Both the position numbers and the translations under genes were made by a program. From JAGMES01 sp023128035 (lineage in GTDB: Bacteria > Bacillota > Halanaerobiia > DY22613): a stretch of 17,019 nt of DNA. Below are positions 1-6,704 of the stretch, one piece after another; position 1 is the first letter of the stretch, and each line of letters starts with the position of its first letter. The DNA lies in the NCBI GenBank assembly GCA_030627905.1, contig DAOVRZ010000119.1:1-17019 (forward strand), in the 5' to 3' direction. Below the pieces are notes generated by a model, which searched no databases, was not told where the DNA came from, and saw only the letters and a program-made list of their open reading frames with translations.

Positions 1-162
1 GTAGCGAAAGACAGCATTTTCAACACTTCAAGCCAACTTGGAACAACTTTTATGTGTATTTTTAAATTAAAAGAAAAAATTAAAACAGTAAAAAACTTAA
101 TGAGATTTAGTACGAATTTGTTGATTCGACTGAATAGTTACCTTAATTCTAAGTTATACTAA
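1..162 (+). CDS. C-terminal end of an unidentified protein, possibly HATPase-type (5' truncated)
   Basis: An open frame runs from the first base of the window to TAA at 160-162, giving 53 residues with no need for a start codon. The segment SSQLGTTFMCIFKLK resembles the last strand of histidine-kinase-like ATPase domains, where a GxGTTF-type motif precedes the final beta strand, followed here by a basic tail. That resemblance is short and is inference. The best support for a real gene is positional: its stop codon overlaps the left edge of a strong bidirectional terminator (161-196), exactly as expected for a gene ending there. Most of the protein lies outside the window, so function is not assigned. 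Confidence 0.5.
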   Translation, partial: VAKDSIFNTSSQLGTTFMCIFKLKEKIKTVKNLMRFSTNLLIRLNSYLNSKLY

Positions 163-196
163 AAAGTGCTAAGAGAACAATCTCTTAGCACTTTTT
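161..196. terminator. Bidirectional rho-independent terminator
   Basis: A perfect 16-bp inverted repeat (AAAAAGTGCTAAGAGA, loop ACAA, then the complement) starts with A5 and ends with T5, so it gives a U-tract in both directions. It serves the gene ending at 162 on the plus strand and the HAD gene ending at 195 on the minus strand; both stop codons overlap the stem ends. Confidence 0.9.
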
Positions 197-839
197 ATGC
201 AATCTCCTCAAAATCTTCAATAAACCCATCCGCAATCGCCAAAATTTCCTCCTGAAAAGGTACAGAATAATCATCATAAACAGCAATAACACGCATTCCT
301 GCCGATTTAGCCGCCTGGATTCCAGCTAATGTATCTTCAAAAACTAAACATTTTTCAGGCTCAATCTCCAAATCTTCAGCAACCTTTAAGAAAATATCGG
401 GATATGGCTTTCCCCTTCCTACCTCACAAGATGTGCGTACACTGTCAAAATAAGATGTCAATCCATATTGTTCTAAGACAGTCTCTACCAATTCACGCTG
501 ACTGCTAGTTCCCATTCCAATCTTGAAACCCATCTGATGAAGATATTTTACTAATTTAGCTGCACCTGGTTTTAATAATACTCGTTCTTTGTAATGTGCT
601 TTACACATTTTAATCCATTCCGCAATAATTTCTTCCACACTTTCCGATAATTCAAATCTTTCCTTAAAATATTCGGCTGTCTCAGTAAAACTTTTTCCTT
701 CTATTTCCTTTTGAATGGTTTTAGGCACTGGGATTTCACGTTTACTTAAAAAATCATGATCAATTTCTTTCCAAATTCCCATTGAATCAATCAAAGTTCC
801 GTCCATATCAAAAATAACAGCTTTAATTCCAGAAAGCAT
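195..839 (-). CDS. HAD-superfamily phosphatase, beta-phosphoglucomutase-like
   Basis: Cytoplasmic Mg-dependent hydrolase of 214 residues, the usual length for the beta-phosphoglucomutase/phosphatase-like HAD subfamily. Motif I is DMDGT (D11 nucleophile, D13 general acid/base) and is followed by a helical cap (about 20-85). Motif II is GTSS near 110-113, the motif III lysine is in GKPYPD (K144), and motif IV is FEDT (E168, D169) followed by the typical LAGIQAAKSAGM. All catalytic positions are present, so it should be active. Substrates in this family are small phosphorylated metabolites (sugar phosphates, nucleotides) and cannot be predicted here. The ATG at 839 has a good AGGAGG ribosome binding site just upstream. 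It is transcribed alone, from an extended -10 promoter at 900-928, and ends in the shared terminator. Confidence 0.9.
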   Translation of the reverse strand: MLSGIKAVIFDMDGTLIDSMGIWKEIDHDFLSKREIPVPKTIQKEIEGKSFTETAEYFKERFELSESVEEIIAEWIKMCKAHYKERVLLKPGAAKLVKYLHQMGFKIGMGTSSQRELVETVLEQYGLTSYFDSVRTSCEVGRGKPYPDIFLKVAEDLEIEPEKCLVFEDTLAGIQAAKSAGMRVIAVYDDYSVPFQEEILAIADGFIEDFEEIA

Positions 840-899
840 CTAATCCCTCCTTTTCTCTCCTTTATTTAAATAATTAACCTAATATTAATGAGGACTTCC

Positions 900-928
900 A
901 TTATACCATTACTCTCTACAAATTTCCA
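900..928 (-). promoter_or_regulatory. Sigma-A promoter of the HAD gene (extended -10)
   Basis: Read on the minus strand, TGGAAA (923-928) is followed by a 17-nt spacer and TATAAT (900-905), with TGG immediately before the -10, which is the TGn extension. The start would be near 893, giving a leader of about 55 nt before the ATG at 839. Confidence 0.6.
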
Positions 929-960
929 GTCTAAAAAAGAAGGAGTTTTAATATTTATAG

Positions 961-1196
961 CGAATATTTATTAAAATGTTATGTATATTTATGCGTATTA
1001 ATTCAATCAATAAGAACATAAATGACGTAAATTATTTATCTTAGAACTAGCTTTAATCGTTTTTGCAAATTATTGTGGTCTATTAGCCATAAATTTTGGG
1101 CAAACTACAAACATTCTTTTAGAATTTTTTTCTCCTATAAAAAGAATCATTATTTATTTATAGAATAATTATAAAAAATGTTTGTATATATATAAA
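961..1196. promoter_or_regulatory. Upstream region of the amino acid transporter with possible ArgR boxes
   Basis: This is most of a 384-nt gene-free stretch between the HAD gene and the transporter. I see no convincing sigma-A promoter on the plus strand. Against the degenerate ARG box TGNATWWWWATNCA there are partial matches at 961-974 (12/14) and 982-995 (13/14), and again at 1162-1175 (12/14) and 1183-1196 (13/14). Each pair has exactly 21 bp between centres, the spacing ArgR uses. A further 13/14 match lies at 992-1005. The region is very A+T-rich, so chance matches are likely. The rest of the stretch shows nothing recognisable. Confidence 0.3.
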
Positions 1197-1223
1197 AATT
1201 AAATTTCAAGGAGGTTTTTTGTA

Positions 1224-1952
1224 ATGCGTAAATTTACTTTTTTTACTGTTTTGCTTTTAGTCTGTGTTCTAGTCATAAGTGGTTGTGGTAAAAAAGAAAC
1301 ACTCAAAATAGGAACTGAAGCAACCTTCCCACCATTTGAATTTACAAATGATAAAAATGAAGTGATAGGATTTGACATTGATATTGCCAAAGTAATTGGA
1401 GAAAAATTAAATAAAGAAGTAGAAATTATTAATATGGACTTTAGTGGGTTAGTTGGTGCTTTGAATGCTAACCAAATCGACCTTGCGATTGCTGGTATGA
1501 CAATAACTCCAGAGCGTAAGAAAAATGTTAACTTCTCCATACCATATTATGATGCTAGTCAAGTAATTGTTGTTAGAGATGACGAAACAATTATTACCAC
1601 CAGAAATGATTTACTTGGTAAAATAATCGCGGTACAGATGGGCACTACTGGAGCAGATGCCGCGGCAGAGATATCCAATGCGCAAATAAAACAATTCGGT
1701 AAAGTCAATGAAGCTTTTCTGGAGTTAAAAAATAAGAGAGCTGATGCTGTAATTATTGATGCACCTGTTGCAAAAGAATATATAAAAAATATTTCAGGAA
1801 TTAAAATCGCTAGCAAACCATTTACTGAAGAACAATATGGAATTGCTATCAACAAAAAGAATACCGAATTGCTAGAGAAAGTCAACGAAGCTTTAAATGA
1901 AATCTTTAATTCTGGAAAGTATCAAGAACTCTATGATAGTTGGTTTAAATAA
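1224..1952 (+). CDS. Polar amino acid ABC transporter, substrate-binding lipoprotein
   Basis: Extracytoplasmic binding protein (242 residues) that delivers an amino acid to the permease encoded next. Residues 1-20 are a lipoprotein signal with a clear lipobox (VISGC, lipidated Cys21). The mature part is a type II periplasmic-binding-protein fold of the family SBP_bac_3: GTEATFPPFEF near 30-40, GFDIDIAKVIGEKL at 49-62, and AGMTITPERKK at 90-100. In this family the arginine after TPE (R98 here) binds the substrate alpha-carboxylate and the aspartate of VIIDAP (D179) the amino group; both are present. The relatives I recognise bind histidine, arginine, lysine or glutamine; I cannot choose among them. 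An AAGGAGG site precedes the ATG. It is the first gene of a three-gene operon. Confidence 0.92.
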   Translation: MRKFTFFTVLLLVCVLVISGCGKKETLKIGTEATFPPFEFTNDKNEVIGFDIDIAKVIGEKLNKEVEIINMDFSGLVGALNANQIDLAIAGMTITPERKKNVNFSIPYYDASQVIVVRDDETIITTRNDLLGKIIAVQMGTTGADAAAEISNAQIKQFGKVNEAFLELKNKRADAVIIDAPVAKEYIKNISGIKIASKPFTEEQYGIAINKKNTELLEKVNEALNEIFNSGKYQELYDSWFK

Positions 1953-1958
1953 TATCTT

Positions 1959-1995
1959 AGAACCAGCAGTCCCATTAATAGTGGCTGCTGGTTCT
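1959..1995 (+). promoter_or_regulatory. Intra-operon hairpin between binding protein and permease
   Basis: A perfect 11-bp inverted repeat (AGAACCAGCAG at 1959-1969, complement at 1985-1995) has a 15-nt loop and no following T-tract. It lies 6 nt after the binding-protein stop and just before the permease ribosome binding site (AAAGGAGTG). Hairpins at this place in importer operons often protect the upstream mRNA or reduce read-through, so that the binding protein is made in excess. That role is inferred. Confidence 0.7.
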
Positions 1996-2014
1996 CTAAT
2001 AAAGGAGTGTAAGC

Positions 2015-2671
2015 ATGAACGTAAATCTAGAACTCATAATTAAGCATTTTCCTTTTTTAATGCAAGGGGCTATAACTACTATCATAATAACTCTGTCTTC
2101 TTTTATATTAGGTCTTACTATTGGTCTCTTTATCGGGATAGGCCGAATTTCAAAAATTAAATTAATTCAAATTCCCTCAAGTATATACGTACAATTTGTT
2201 CGTGGTACTCCTATGTTAGTACAAATTTTTATCCTTTATTTTGGGTTACCATCTGCATTTAATATCAATATAAATCCATATGCTGCCGGAATTTTTGCTC
2301 TTGCCATTAATAGCGGTGCTTATGTTGCAGAGATAGTACGTTCAGGAATTCAATCCATAGATAAAGGCCAAATGGAAGCCGCTCAATCATTAGGAATGAC
2401 TAATAGCATGGCTATGCGCTATATTATATTACCTCAAGCTTTTAGGCGTATTTTACCTCCTTTGGGTAACGAATTTATCATTCTTCTAAAAGATTCTTCC
2501 TTAATTTCAACCATTGCTCTTCCTGAACTTCTTTTTAATGCAAAATTAGTTGCTGCGCGTACTTATGATTATTTTAGTATGTATATTGGTGTTGCATTAA
2601 TCTATTTACTTCTAACTTGGACTTCATCACGACTATTAAATTATATCGAAAAGAGGTTTGCCATCTCATGA
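2015..2671 (+). CDS. Polar amino acid ABC transporter, permease (HisM/GlnP type)
   Basis: Integral membrane subunit (218 residues) of the amino acid importer; two copies would form the channel. Hydrophobic segments lie near 14-44, 54-77, 86-105 and in the C-terminal half. FVRGTPMLVQ (61-70) is typical of the HisMQ/GlnP permease family. EAAQSLGMTNSMAMRYIILP, starting at residue 121, is the EAA loop that docks on the ATPase, followed by PQAFRRILPPLGNEF. Only one permease gene is present, so the transporter is probably a homodimer in the membrane. The stop overlaps the ATPase start by 4 nt (ATGA at 2668-2671), indicating translational coupling. Confidence 0.93.
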   Translation: MNVNLELIIKHFPFLMQGAITTIIITLSSFILGLTIGLFIGIGRISKIKLIQIPSSIYVQFVRGTPMLVQIFILYFGLPSAFNININPYAAGIFALAINSGAYVAEIVRSGIQSIDKGQMEAAQSLGMTNSMAMRYIILPQAFRRILPPLGNEFIILLKDSSLISTIALPELLFNAKLVAARTYDYFSMYIGVALIYLLLTWTSSRLLNYIEKRFAIS

Positions 2672-3390
2672 TAAAAGTGACTAATTTATATAAAAAATTT
2701 GGAAATCTCACTGTCTTAAATGGAATAAGTACTGAATTTAAACGAGGTGAAGTAGTTGTAATTTTAGGAGTAAGCGGTTCTGGAAAAAGTACTTTTTTGC
2801 GTTGCTTAAATCGATTAGAAGAACCTACATCGGGGGAAATTTGGTTTGAAGATCAGTTAATTACTAGTCAAGGGAAAAATATTAATCAAATTCGTGAACA
2901 GATAGGGATGGTTTTTCAACATTTTAACCTTTTTCCACACAAAACTGCTTTGGAAAATATTACCCTAGCCCCCATCAAAGTCAAAAATGGAAATGTAGAA
3001 GATACCAAAAAGCTTGCTTTTAAGCTTCTTAAAAAAGTTGGTTTAGAAGATAAAGCTAATTATTTTCCCTCCCAGCTTTCTGGTGGTCAAAAACAACGTG
3101 TTGCAATTGCTCGAGCTCTCGCCATGAAACCTAAAGTAATGCTCTTTGATGAACCCACTTCTGCTTTAGATCCAGAAATGATCAGTGAAGTATTAAACGT
3201 TATGAGAGACTTGGCTAGTGAAGGAATGACTATGATAGTTGTCACCCACGAAATGGGTTTTGCTCGTGAGGTAGCAGACCGAGTTATCCTCATCGATAAA
3301 GGAATTATAGTTGAAGAAGGTTCACCTAATGAATTCTTCAACAATGCACAAAATGAACGAACAAAAGCTTTCTTGAGTAAAATTTTATAA
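2668..3390 (+). CDS. Polar amino acid ABC transporter, ATP-binding protein (GlnQ/HisP type)
   Basis: Cytoplasmic ATPase (240 residues) powering import. Visible motifs are Walker A GVSGSGKST (34-42), Q-loop Q84, signature LSGGQ (137-141) followed by KQRVAIARAL, Walker B VMLFDEPTSALDP (157-169) and the switch histidine in VVTHEMGFA (H194). FQHFNLFPHKT and the EMGFAREVADRV segment are characteristic of the polar amino acid subfamily. The ATG at 2668 is chosen over an in-frame ATG at 2617 because the longer form would overlap the permease by 55 nt and add residues not typical of the family, while AAGAGG precedes 2668 and gives the usual MIKVTNLYKKFG start. It is the last gene of the operon, followed by a terminator at 3399-3431. 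Confidence 0.94.
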   Translation: MIKVTNLYKKFGNLTVLNGISTEFKRGEVVVILGVSGSGKSTFLRCLNRLEEPTSGEIWFEDQLITSQGKNINQIREQIGMVFQHFNLFPHKTALENITLAPIKVKNGNVEDTKKLAFKLLKKVGLEDKANYFPSQLSGGQKQRVAIARALAMKPKVMLFDEPTSALDPEMISEVLNVMRDLASEGMTMIVVTHEMGFAREVADRVILIDKGIIVEEGSPNEFFNNAQNERTKAFLSKIL

Positions 3391-3398
3391 ACTTGACT

Positions 3399-3431
3399 GC
3401 GGAATGTATTCTAATGATTCCGCTTTTTTTT
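3399..3431 (+). terminator. Terminator of the transporter operon
   Basis: The stem GCGGAAT (3399-3405) pairs with ATTCCGC (3417-3423), with an 11-nt loop and then T8 (3424-3431). It lies 8 nt after the ATPase stop. Confidence 0.85.
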
Positions 3432-3460
3432 CACCAAATTCTTTCTCTTTACATATAATA
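3432..3460 (+). promoter_or_regulatory. Promoter of the paralogue triplet, resembling sigma-K (sigma-A alternative)
   Basis: cACc (3432-3435) is followed, 17 nt after the AC, by CATATAATA (3452-3460). This fits the published Bacillus sigma-K pattern mACm-N16/17-CATAnnnTA at every specified position. The same DNA can be read as a sigma-A promoter, TTCACC (3430-3435)-N18-TATAAT (3454-3459), with a poorer -35. The start would be near 3466, just before the AGGAGG site at about 3472. The motif is short and the region A+T-rich, so the sigma-factor assignment is tentative. Confidence 0.45.
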
Positions 3461-3484
3461 TAAAGGATTATAGGAGGTGTTCCT

Positions 3485-4459
3485 ATGCCTTGCTCGTGCA
3501 ATTCTCCTAAGGTTAATTCTATGAATAATTCAAATGGAGAAACAATCAATTATGAGGAATGTCTAAAAACTTTCACTAGTCAAAAAGATGTCACAGGGTT
3601 TTTACAAACCCTCGCACGTGCTCTAGGAGTGTGTATATGTAATGGGAATAGTAACGGAAATCAAGAAAATGCCAAAGAAAGTCCCGAATTACAGTGTATA
3701 ATTGTACCAGTCTTAAGTCTTTGTCAGGAGATTAACATTTTTAAGCTCTGTTCAGAAACTCTGGAAAATGTAATGAAATGTACATTTGTCAGTCTATTTC
3801 AAAACCGTGGGTCAAATTTATATCAAAAAGTATATAGTAAATATGAAGATTTTTTTAAATTAGATCCTAGTTTAGATCTAACAAACTTTATTAGATTATT
3901 TGAACGAGAATTAAGACGCCTGTTTGGAATTTTTCGCTCTTTTAAAAATAAACCAAAAGAATTTTACCAGTTTCTCACATCAAACAATGAACTAGAAGAA
4001 CTTGGAAACTGTGCCGATTCAATAGAAAAAAGTTATCAACTAATTGTAGCGTACATAATCAAAGTAACTTTTTTAGAAGAACTTGCTACTCAATTTACCA
4101 AAACAGAATTTGCTTTCTGTCAAAAATTTTTACGTCTAGAAACAGATCTGGTAATCCTATTAACACGCTTGACTGATCTTTCAACAAATACTGCTGGTGG
4201 TATTTCTGGAATTGGCGAAGCATTAAGTCGTGTGGGATTTGGGGAACCTGCACATTACTTTAATAGTGATGATTTTAATGACTTATTCGATGGGCTTGAC
4301 GAAACAGCAGATGTTATTCAAAAATTAGCAAGAATATATCGTGAACGATTAAAAATCTTTAGAGATGCTGGAAGCATTTCTATATGTAGCCGTCCACAAC
4401 CCCCAGTTTTATCTCCTATTGCTGATATTCCAACTGTACCTCCAACTGTCATTGTTTAA
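3485..4459 (+). CDS. Uncharacterised paralogue A of a tandem triplet (Cys-containing, Pro-rich tail)
   Basis: I do not recognise a family for this 324-residue protein. It has no signal peptide or membrane segment and looks largely alpha-helical. The N-terminus is cysteine-bearing and polar (MPCSC; CIC at 50-52; Asn/Ser-rich to about 68). Block 1 (78-101) carries C80 and C99 and aligns without gaps with the next two proteins. A helical middle (120-250) follows, then block 2 (263-292, containing LARIYRERLKIF). The tail from about 303 is Pro/Val/Ile-rich (RPQPPVLSPIADIPTVPP). The ribosome binding site is TAGGAGGTG. It ends one base into an ATG, though the next gene probably starts 18 nt later. 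Composition, the tandem paralogues and the promoter suggest a spore-coat-like structural protein; this is inference only. Confidence 0.8.
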   Translation: MPCSCNSPKVNSMNNSNGETINYEECLKTFTSQKDVTGFLQTLARALGVCICNGNSNGNQENAKESPELQCIIVPVLSLCQEINIFKLCSETLENVMKCTFVSLFQNRGSNLYQKVYSKYEDFFKLDPSLDLTNFIRLFERELRRLFGIFRSFKNKPKEFYQFLTSNNELEELGNCADSIEKSYQLIVAYIIKVTFLEELATQFTKTEFAFCQKFLRLETDLVILLTRLTDLSTNTAGGISGIGEALSRVGFGEPAHYFNSDDFNDLFDGLDETADVIQKLARIYRERLKIFRDAGSISICSRPQPPVLSPIADIPTVPPTVIV

Positions 4460-4476
4460 TGAAAGGTGGAATATAT

Positions 4477-5403
4477 ATGCCTGACAAGAATAATCAAAAA
4501 TCACTTAATATTTTCTCTGATGAGTTTATCTCATTAATTGGAGAAGATATAGCAAATCAAATTATAGATAAAATTTGTCAAGGCTTAACCGAAGAGATTC
4601 CTCCCGAGCCTCCCACTTCTTTATGTCTGGAAATACTGCTCTTTGGTATAGATGTAGAGGTACTTAAAAATTTAGTTAAATGTGTCTTTACTCAATTCAA
4701 CCCAATTCTCATAGCTCAACAAGTTTTAAATTTAATAAAAATAGCGAATGGAGACAACGATGAAGATAAAATGGACATATGTAAATTTGCTCTTATTAAA
4801 AAAATTATAAAAAAAATCAATTGTCTTCAATCCATCCTCGAAGGAGATGATTTAAAAGAAAACATTTTACAAGAAATTCTTCTACATCCAATTCAACTTC
4901 CTATTGACCAACTCAGCGATATAGATTATGTCATCAAGCATGTTATAATTACTCAATTTCATGAATTTTTAATTGCTCAATATGATAACTTTGCCTTGAA
5001 GCTATGTAATAAGGTTACCTGCATCTATTCAGATATACAATTTTTATCTGAACAAATTAAACAAGTTACAATAAACTTCCCAGCAGGAGAATTGGGTATC
5101 ATTGAAATTGCTGATGCAGCGGCGTCAGTGGCAATATCATTTTATAGTGAGAGCAGAAATTTCCAAATAATTTTTGATGCTATAACCGAGGTGTCTAAAT
5201 TAATCCAGGATTTAGACAGAATATACAAAGAAAAACTAGCACAATTAGAAAAATTATATTCATTATCTGACACTGGTTGTCCTACTCCAATTGAAGCTAA
5301 GCAATTTCTCCCAACTATTTCTGAAGTTTCAATAGCTCCTCCTTCAACTATTATCCCTATTGCTGGCCCACAAATTCCATCTTTACCAATAATTTCACCT
5401 TGA
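4477..5403 (+). CDS. Uncharacterised paralogue B of a tandem triplet (Pro-rich tail)
   Basis: Protein of 308 residues and unknown family, paralogous to its two neighbours. The start is taken at the ATG at 4477 because AAAGGTGG lies 7 nt upstream; an ATG at 4459 overlapping the previous stop would have no visible ribosome binding site. Block 1 (48-71) has the paired cysteines C50 and C69. Block 2 (228-257) contains LDRIYKEKLAQL. Between them is helical, Ile/Leu-rich sequence with further cysteines (C102, C116, C177, C182). The tail from about 278 is Pro/Ile/Ser-rich (APPSTIIPIAGPQIPSLP), like that of paralogue A. It lacks the MPCSC start of A and the charged N-terminus of C. No signal peptide or catalytic motif is visible. 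It is probably co-transcribed with A (17-nt gap) and C (46-nt gap). Confidence 0.8.
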   Translation: MPDKNNQKSLNIFSDEFISLIGEDIANQIIDKICQGLTEEIPPEPPTSLCLEILLFGIDVEVLKNLVKCVFTQFNPILIAQQVLNLIKIANGDNDEDKMDICKFALIKKIIKKINCLQSILEGDDLKENILQEILLHPIQLPIDQLSDIDYVIKHVIITQFHEFLIAQYDNFALKLCNKVTCIYSDIQFLSEQIKQVTINFPAGELGIIEIADAAASVAISFYSESRNFQIIFDAITEVSKLIQDLDRIYKEKLAQLEKLYSLSDTGCPTPIEAKQFLPTISEVSIAPPSTIIPIAGPQIPSLPIISP

Positions 5404-5449
5404 AGTGAGCTAAATTATTAAGTTACTTACATCTAGGAGGTGCTTACAT

Positions 5450-6601
5450 ATGGGAAAAGAAAAAAAACCACAAAATCCTCACAGCAATATAGAAAAAGAT
5501 TCTTCAGTTGAAATCACCTCCCAGAAAGAAATTAACGCTACTTTAGATCTGGTTATACGTACATTAGCTAATTTAGAAAAAAGCAATGAAGAGAAAAATT
5601 TTAATAATTCTAATGACAATATTAAAGAGACAGCAGATAATGAGATCATAGAAGATAGTGATTATTCAATAAGCACAAATAAAAACAAAGAGTGCTCTAT
5701 TAAAGGTGAAATAACTAGAAAAAAAAATCGGAAAAAAAACATAAACGTGGAAGTAGGTATTAATACGCGAATATTATCAAAACCAGAATTATCTATTTTT
5801 TTAACCTGTGTAGATCTCTTTATATTTGAGTTAGATGAAGAAGTATTAGAAAAATTAGTTTTTTGTGCAATCTTGAGTACAACACTCGGTAAGTTTCTTA
5901 AGCGGATTAAATCAACTATTCTAATTCCCAAAGCAATTGTTTTAAAAGTGGAGGAACAATTAGATAAAAAAATTGCTGATGTATTTAATCAATTTTTGCT
6001 AAAAACAATGAATGGAATTCAAACCACAGGAAATAAAAAAGATTACTTACAAACTCTGTTTCAGAGTATAAATCTGGATTCTCACAATAATGAAGATCTC
6101 AATGCACTTTTTACTGCAAATTTACATAATTTATTAAATATCGATGGTTCTATTGCAGCACTTGAAGAAACTCAAAAACAATTTGATTTATGTATTCGCA
6201 ACGAAGCCTTAGCCTTTCTTTGCGAAAATTTTACTGCAAAATTTATTGAATTCCAAAGAGCTGTTAACTTGAAAGTCAGATTTGTTGAAAGAGATTTAAG
6301 ATTTCTATCACAAGAGATTATTCGCTTAACTCGCTCTGATCAGGGAATCGTCCAACTAGCTGAAGCACTTTTTAGAGTGACCAGCGCTCGCTTTGCAGAA
6401 GAAGATAACTTTAATGAAATCTTTGATGCAGTGGAAGAAGTTGCTGACACAATTGAAGAATTAGCTAAAATATATCAAGATAGATTAAAAGTATTACGTG
6501 CTTTATTTCCATTTTCTAATCCACTTCAACTATTTGATGGTAGTTTTGATGAAAATAAACTTCTCGATGACTGCGATGACTGCTGTAACGAATGTGATTA
6601 A
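5450..6601 (+). CDS. Uncharacterised paralogue C of a tandem triplet (Asp/Cys-rich tail)
   Basis: Protein of 383 residues, third member of the family. Residues 1-105 are a low-complexity Lys/Asn/Glu/Ser-rich extension, probably disordered, not found in A or B. Block 1 (118-141) keeps the C-x18-C pair (C120, C139). Block 2 (320-349, containing LAKIYQDRLKVL) is closest to that of A. Instead of a Pro-rich tail it ends in an acidic cysteine cluster, DDCDDCCNECD, with four Cys among the last nine residues, which could bind metal or form disulfide cross-links. The ribosome binding site is TAGGAGGTG before ATG. I see no terminator after it; a strong promoter for the next gene lies 42 nt downstream. 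No enzyme motif is visible and the function is unknown. Confidence 0.8.
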   Translation: MGKEKKPQNPHSNIEKDSSVEITSQKEINATLDLVIRTLANLEKSNEEKNFNNSNDNIKETADNEIIEDSDYSISTNKNKECSIKGEITRKKNRKKNINVEVGINTRILSKPELSIFLTCVDLFIFELDEEVLEKLVFCAILSTTLGKFLKRIKSTILIPKAIVLKVEEQLDKKIADVFNQFLLKTMNGIQTTGNKKDYLQTLFQSINLDSHNNEDLNALFTANLHNLLNIDGSIAALEETQKQFDLCIRNEALAFLCENFTAKFIEFQRAVNLKVRFVERDLRFLSQEIIRLTRSDQGIVQLAEALFRVTSARFAEEDNFNEIFDAVEEVADTIEELAKIYQDRLKVLRALFPFSNPLQLFDGSFDENKLLDDCDDCCNECD

Positions 6602-6642
6602 CCAGATTAACTAGAATTTTATTTTTAGCTTATATCTTAAAC

Positions 6643-6671
6643 TTGACAATAACAAAAATACCCTGTAAAAT
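6643..6671 (+). promoter_or_regulatory. Sigma-A promoter of the diguanylate cyclase gene
   Basis: A perfect -35 TTGACA (6643-6648), a 17-nt spacer and a -10 TAAAAT (6666-6671, one mismatch) place the start near 6678, about 27 nt before the TTG start. This is the best housekeeping-type promoter in the window. Confidence 0.8.
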
Positions 6672-6704
6672 AAAAGAAAAAACTAAAAATAGCAGGTGAT
6701 AGAA

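Noticed and set aside
1199..1540. Minus-strand open frame opposite the binding-protein gene
   Set aside because: It lies wholly antisense to a gene with clear lipoprotein and binding-protein motifs, has no ribosome binding site or recognisable domain; it is a shadow frame.
2617..2667. Longer N-terminus for the ABC ATPase
   Set aside because: The extra 17 residues come from the permease coding region in another frame; the ATG at 2668 has the coupled ATGA overlap and gives the normal family start.
4459..4476. ATG overlapping the stop of paralogue A as start of paralogue B
   Set aside because: No ribosome binding site precedes it, while AAAGGTGG is correctly spaced for the ATG at 4477.
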